From assembly GCF_007993865.1 (NCBI RefSeq), contig NZ_VIUH01000031.1:1-52249 (forward strand): DNA of 52,249 bases, written 5' to 3'. A program made the translations under genes and the position numbers. Shown here piece by piece: positions 52,171 to 52,249 of this stretch (positions are counted from its first letter, which is position 1; each line of letters opens with the position of its first letter). The DNA comes from Pseudomonas sp. SJZ079 (lineage in GTDB: Bacteria; Pseudomonadota; Gammaproteobacteria; Pseudomonadales; Pseudomonadaceae). Under the pieces are notes generated by a model, which saw only the letters and a list, made by a program, of their open reading frames with translations, did no database searches and was not told where the DNA came from.

Positions 52171-52249
52171 ACTTGGACACCCAGTCCACGAACACTTGGA
52201 CAGCGATTCCACGCTGACTTGGACACTCATTCCACGGCCCCTTGGACAC
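52171..52249. repeat. 23-bp tandem array resembling an IS21-type end
   Basis: CTTGGACA recurs at 52172, 52195, 52218 and 52241, exactly 23 bp apart, with TCCACG-type half-sites between copies. On the minus strand each unit begins TGTCCAAG. Multiple short direct repeats near a TGT end are typical of IS21-family termini, where they bind the transposase. The array continues to or past the window edge. No transposase gene is visible on either side, so the assignment rests on repeat structure only. Confidence 0.6.

Noticed and set aside
52028..52249. Minus-strand frame open to the window edge
   Set aside because: Its N-terminal third is simply the 23-bp array translated, and the remainder shows no family features. 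It could be part of a gene beyond the edge but cannot be supported.

Overview
The window reads as chromosomal DNA of a Pseudomonas. It is GC-rich and densely coded. It carries an OprI/Lpp-type outer-membrane lipoprotein, a LipA/Lif lipase-foldase pair, a selD-selU pair, a TgpA transglutaminase cluster, a complete liuRABCDE leucine/isovalerate operon and pseudomonad REP-type palindromes. From memory, gene order follows P. aeruginosa PAO1 in three blocks: gpsA to selU and a chemoreceptor, the moxR-tgpA to oprI stretch, and liu. The blocks are joined differently here, so I infer rearrangement. The species cannot be fixed from the sequence alone.

Layout. 1-311: unassigned DNA and a 139-bp MITE-like element with perfect 14-bp inverted ends. 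312-9073: a plus-strand run with gpsA, a DUF4389 protein, sixA, an acyl-CoA synthetase, a hotdog thioesterase, two alpha/beta hydrolases, a GST, a DUF4892 protein and an AI-2E permease. 9189-13451: a patatin phospholipase (minus), selD-selU, a small lipoprotein and a flavin-reductase-like protein. 13793-19721: an HBM-type chemoreceptor with a candidate FliA promoter, then moxR-DUF58-tgpA. 19771-23145: a mercury-resistance module, merR divergent from merT-merP-merF-merA, followed by the relic of a mer-associated thioredoxin-like gene. merR, merT, merP and merA are intact; merF is frameshifted. 23357-28859: thioesterase, a second chemoreceptor interrupted by an amber codon, TatD nuclease, an MltF-like lytic transglycosylase and DoxX. 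28916-30979: lipase and foldase behind a strong sigma-54 promoter match. 31193-38375: RNA ligase-like ThpR, GreB, an ABC transporter of the YbbAP type, TesA, an L,D-transpeptidase and OprI. 38752-41928: DJ-1, a small membrane protein, cupin, chorismate mutase, DUF3291 and GNAT genes, a more accessory-looking stretch. 42111-51768 (minus): acetoacetyl-CoA synthetase and liuE-D-C-B-A-R. 51789-52249: non-coding, ending in a 23-bp tandem array that resembles an IS21-type end.

How genes work together. LiuR binds (inferred) a perfect palindrome before its own gene. LiuA, LiuB/LiuD, LiuC and LiuE carry isovaleryl-CoA to acetyl-CoA and acetoacetate, and the neighbouring synthetase activates acetoacetate. 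MerP and MerT move Hg(II) to MerA. Lif folds the secreted lipase. SelD supplies selenophosphate for SelU-dependent tRNA selenation; no selA, selB or selC is in the window.

Most unusual observations: a REP doublet (REPIN) lying inside the liuD reading frame and apparently translated; a full-length chemoreceptor frame cut by a single TAG codon; decay of merF and the mer thioredoxin-like gene beside an intact merA; and the strict 23-bp array at the right edge with no transposase in view.
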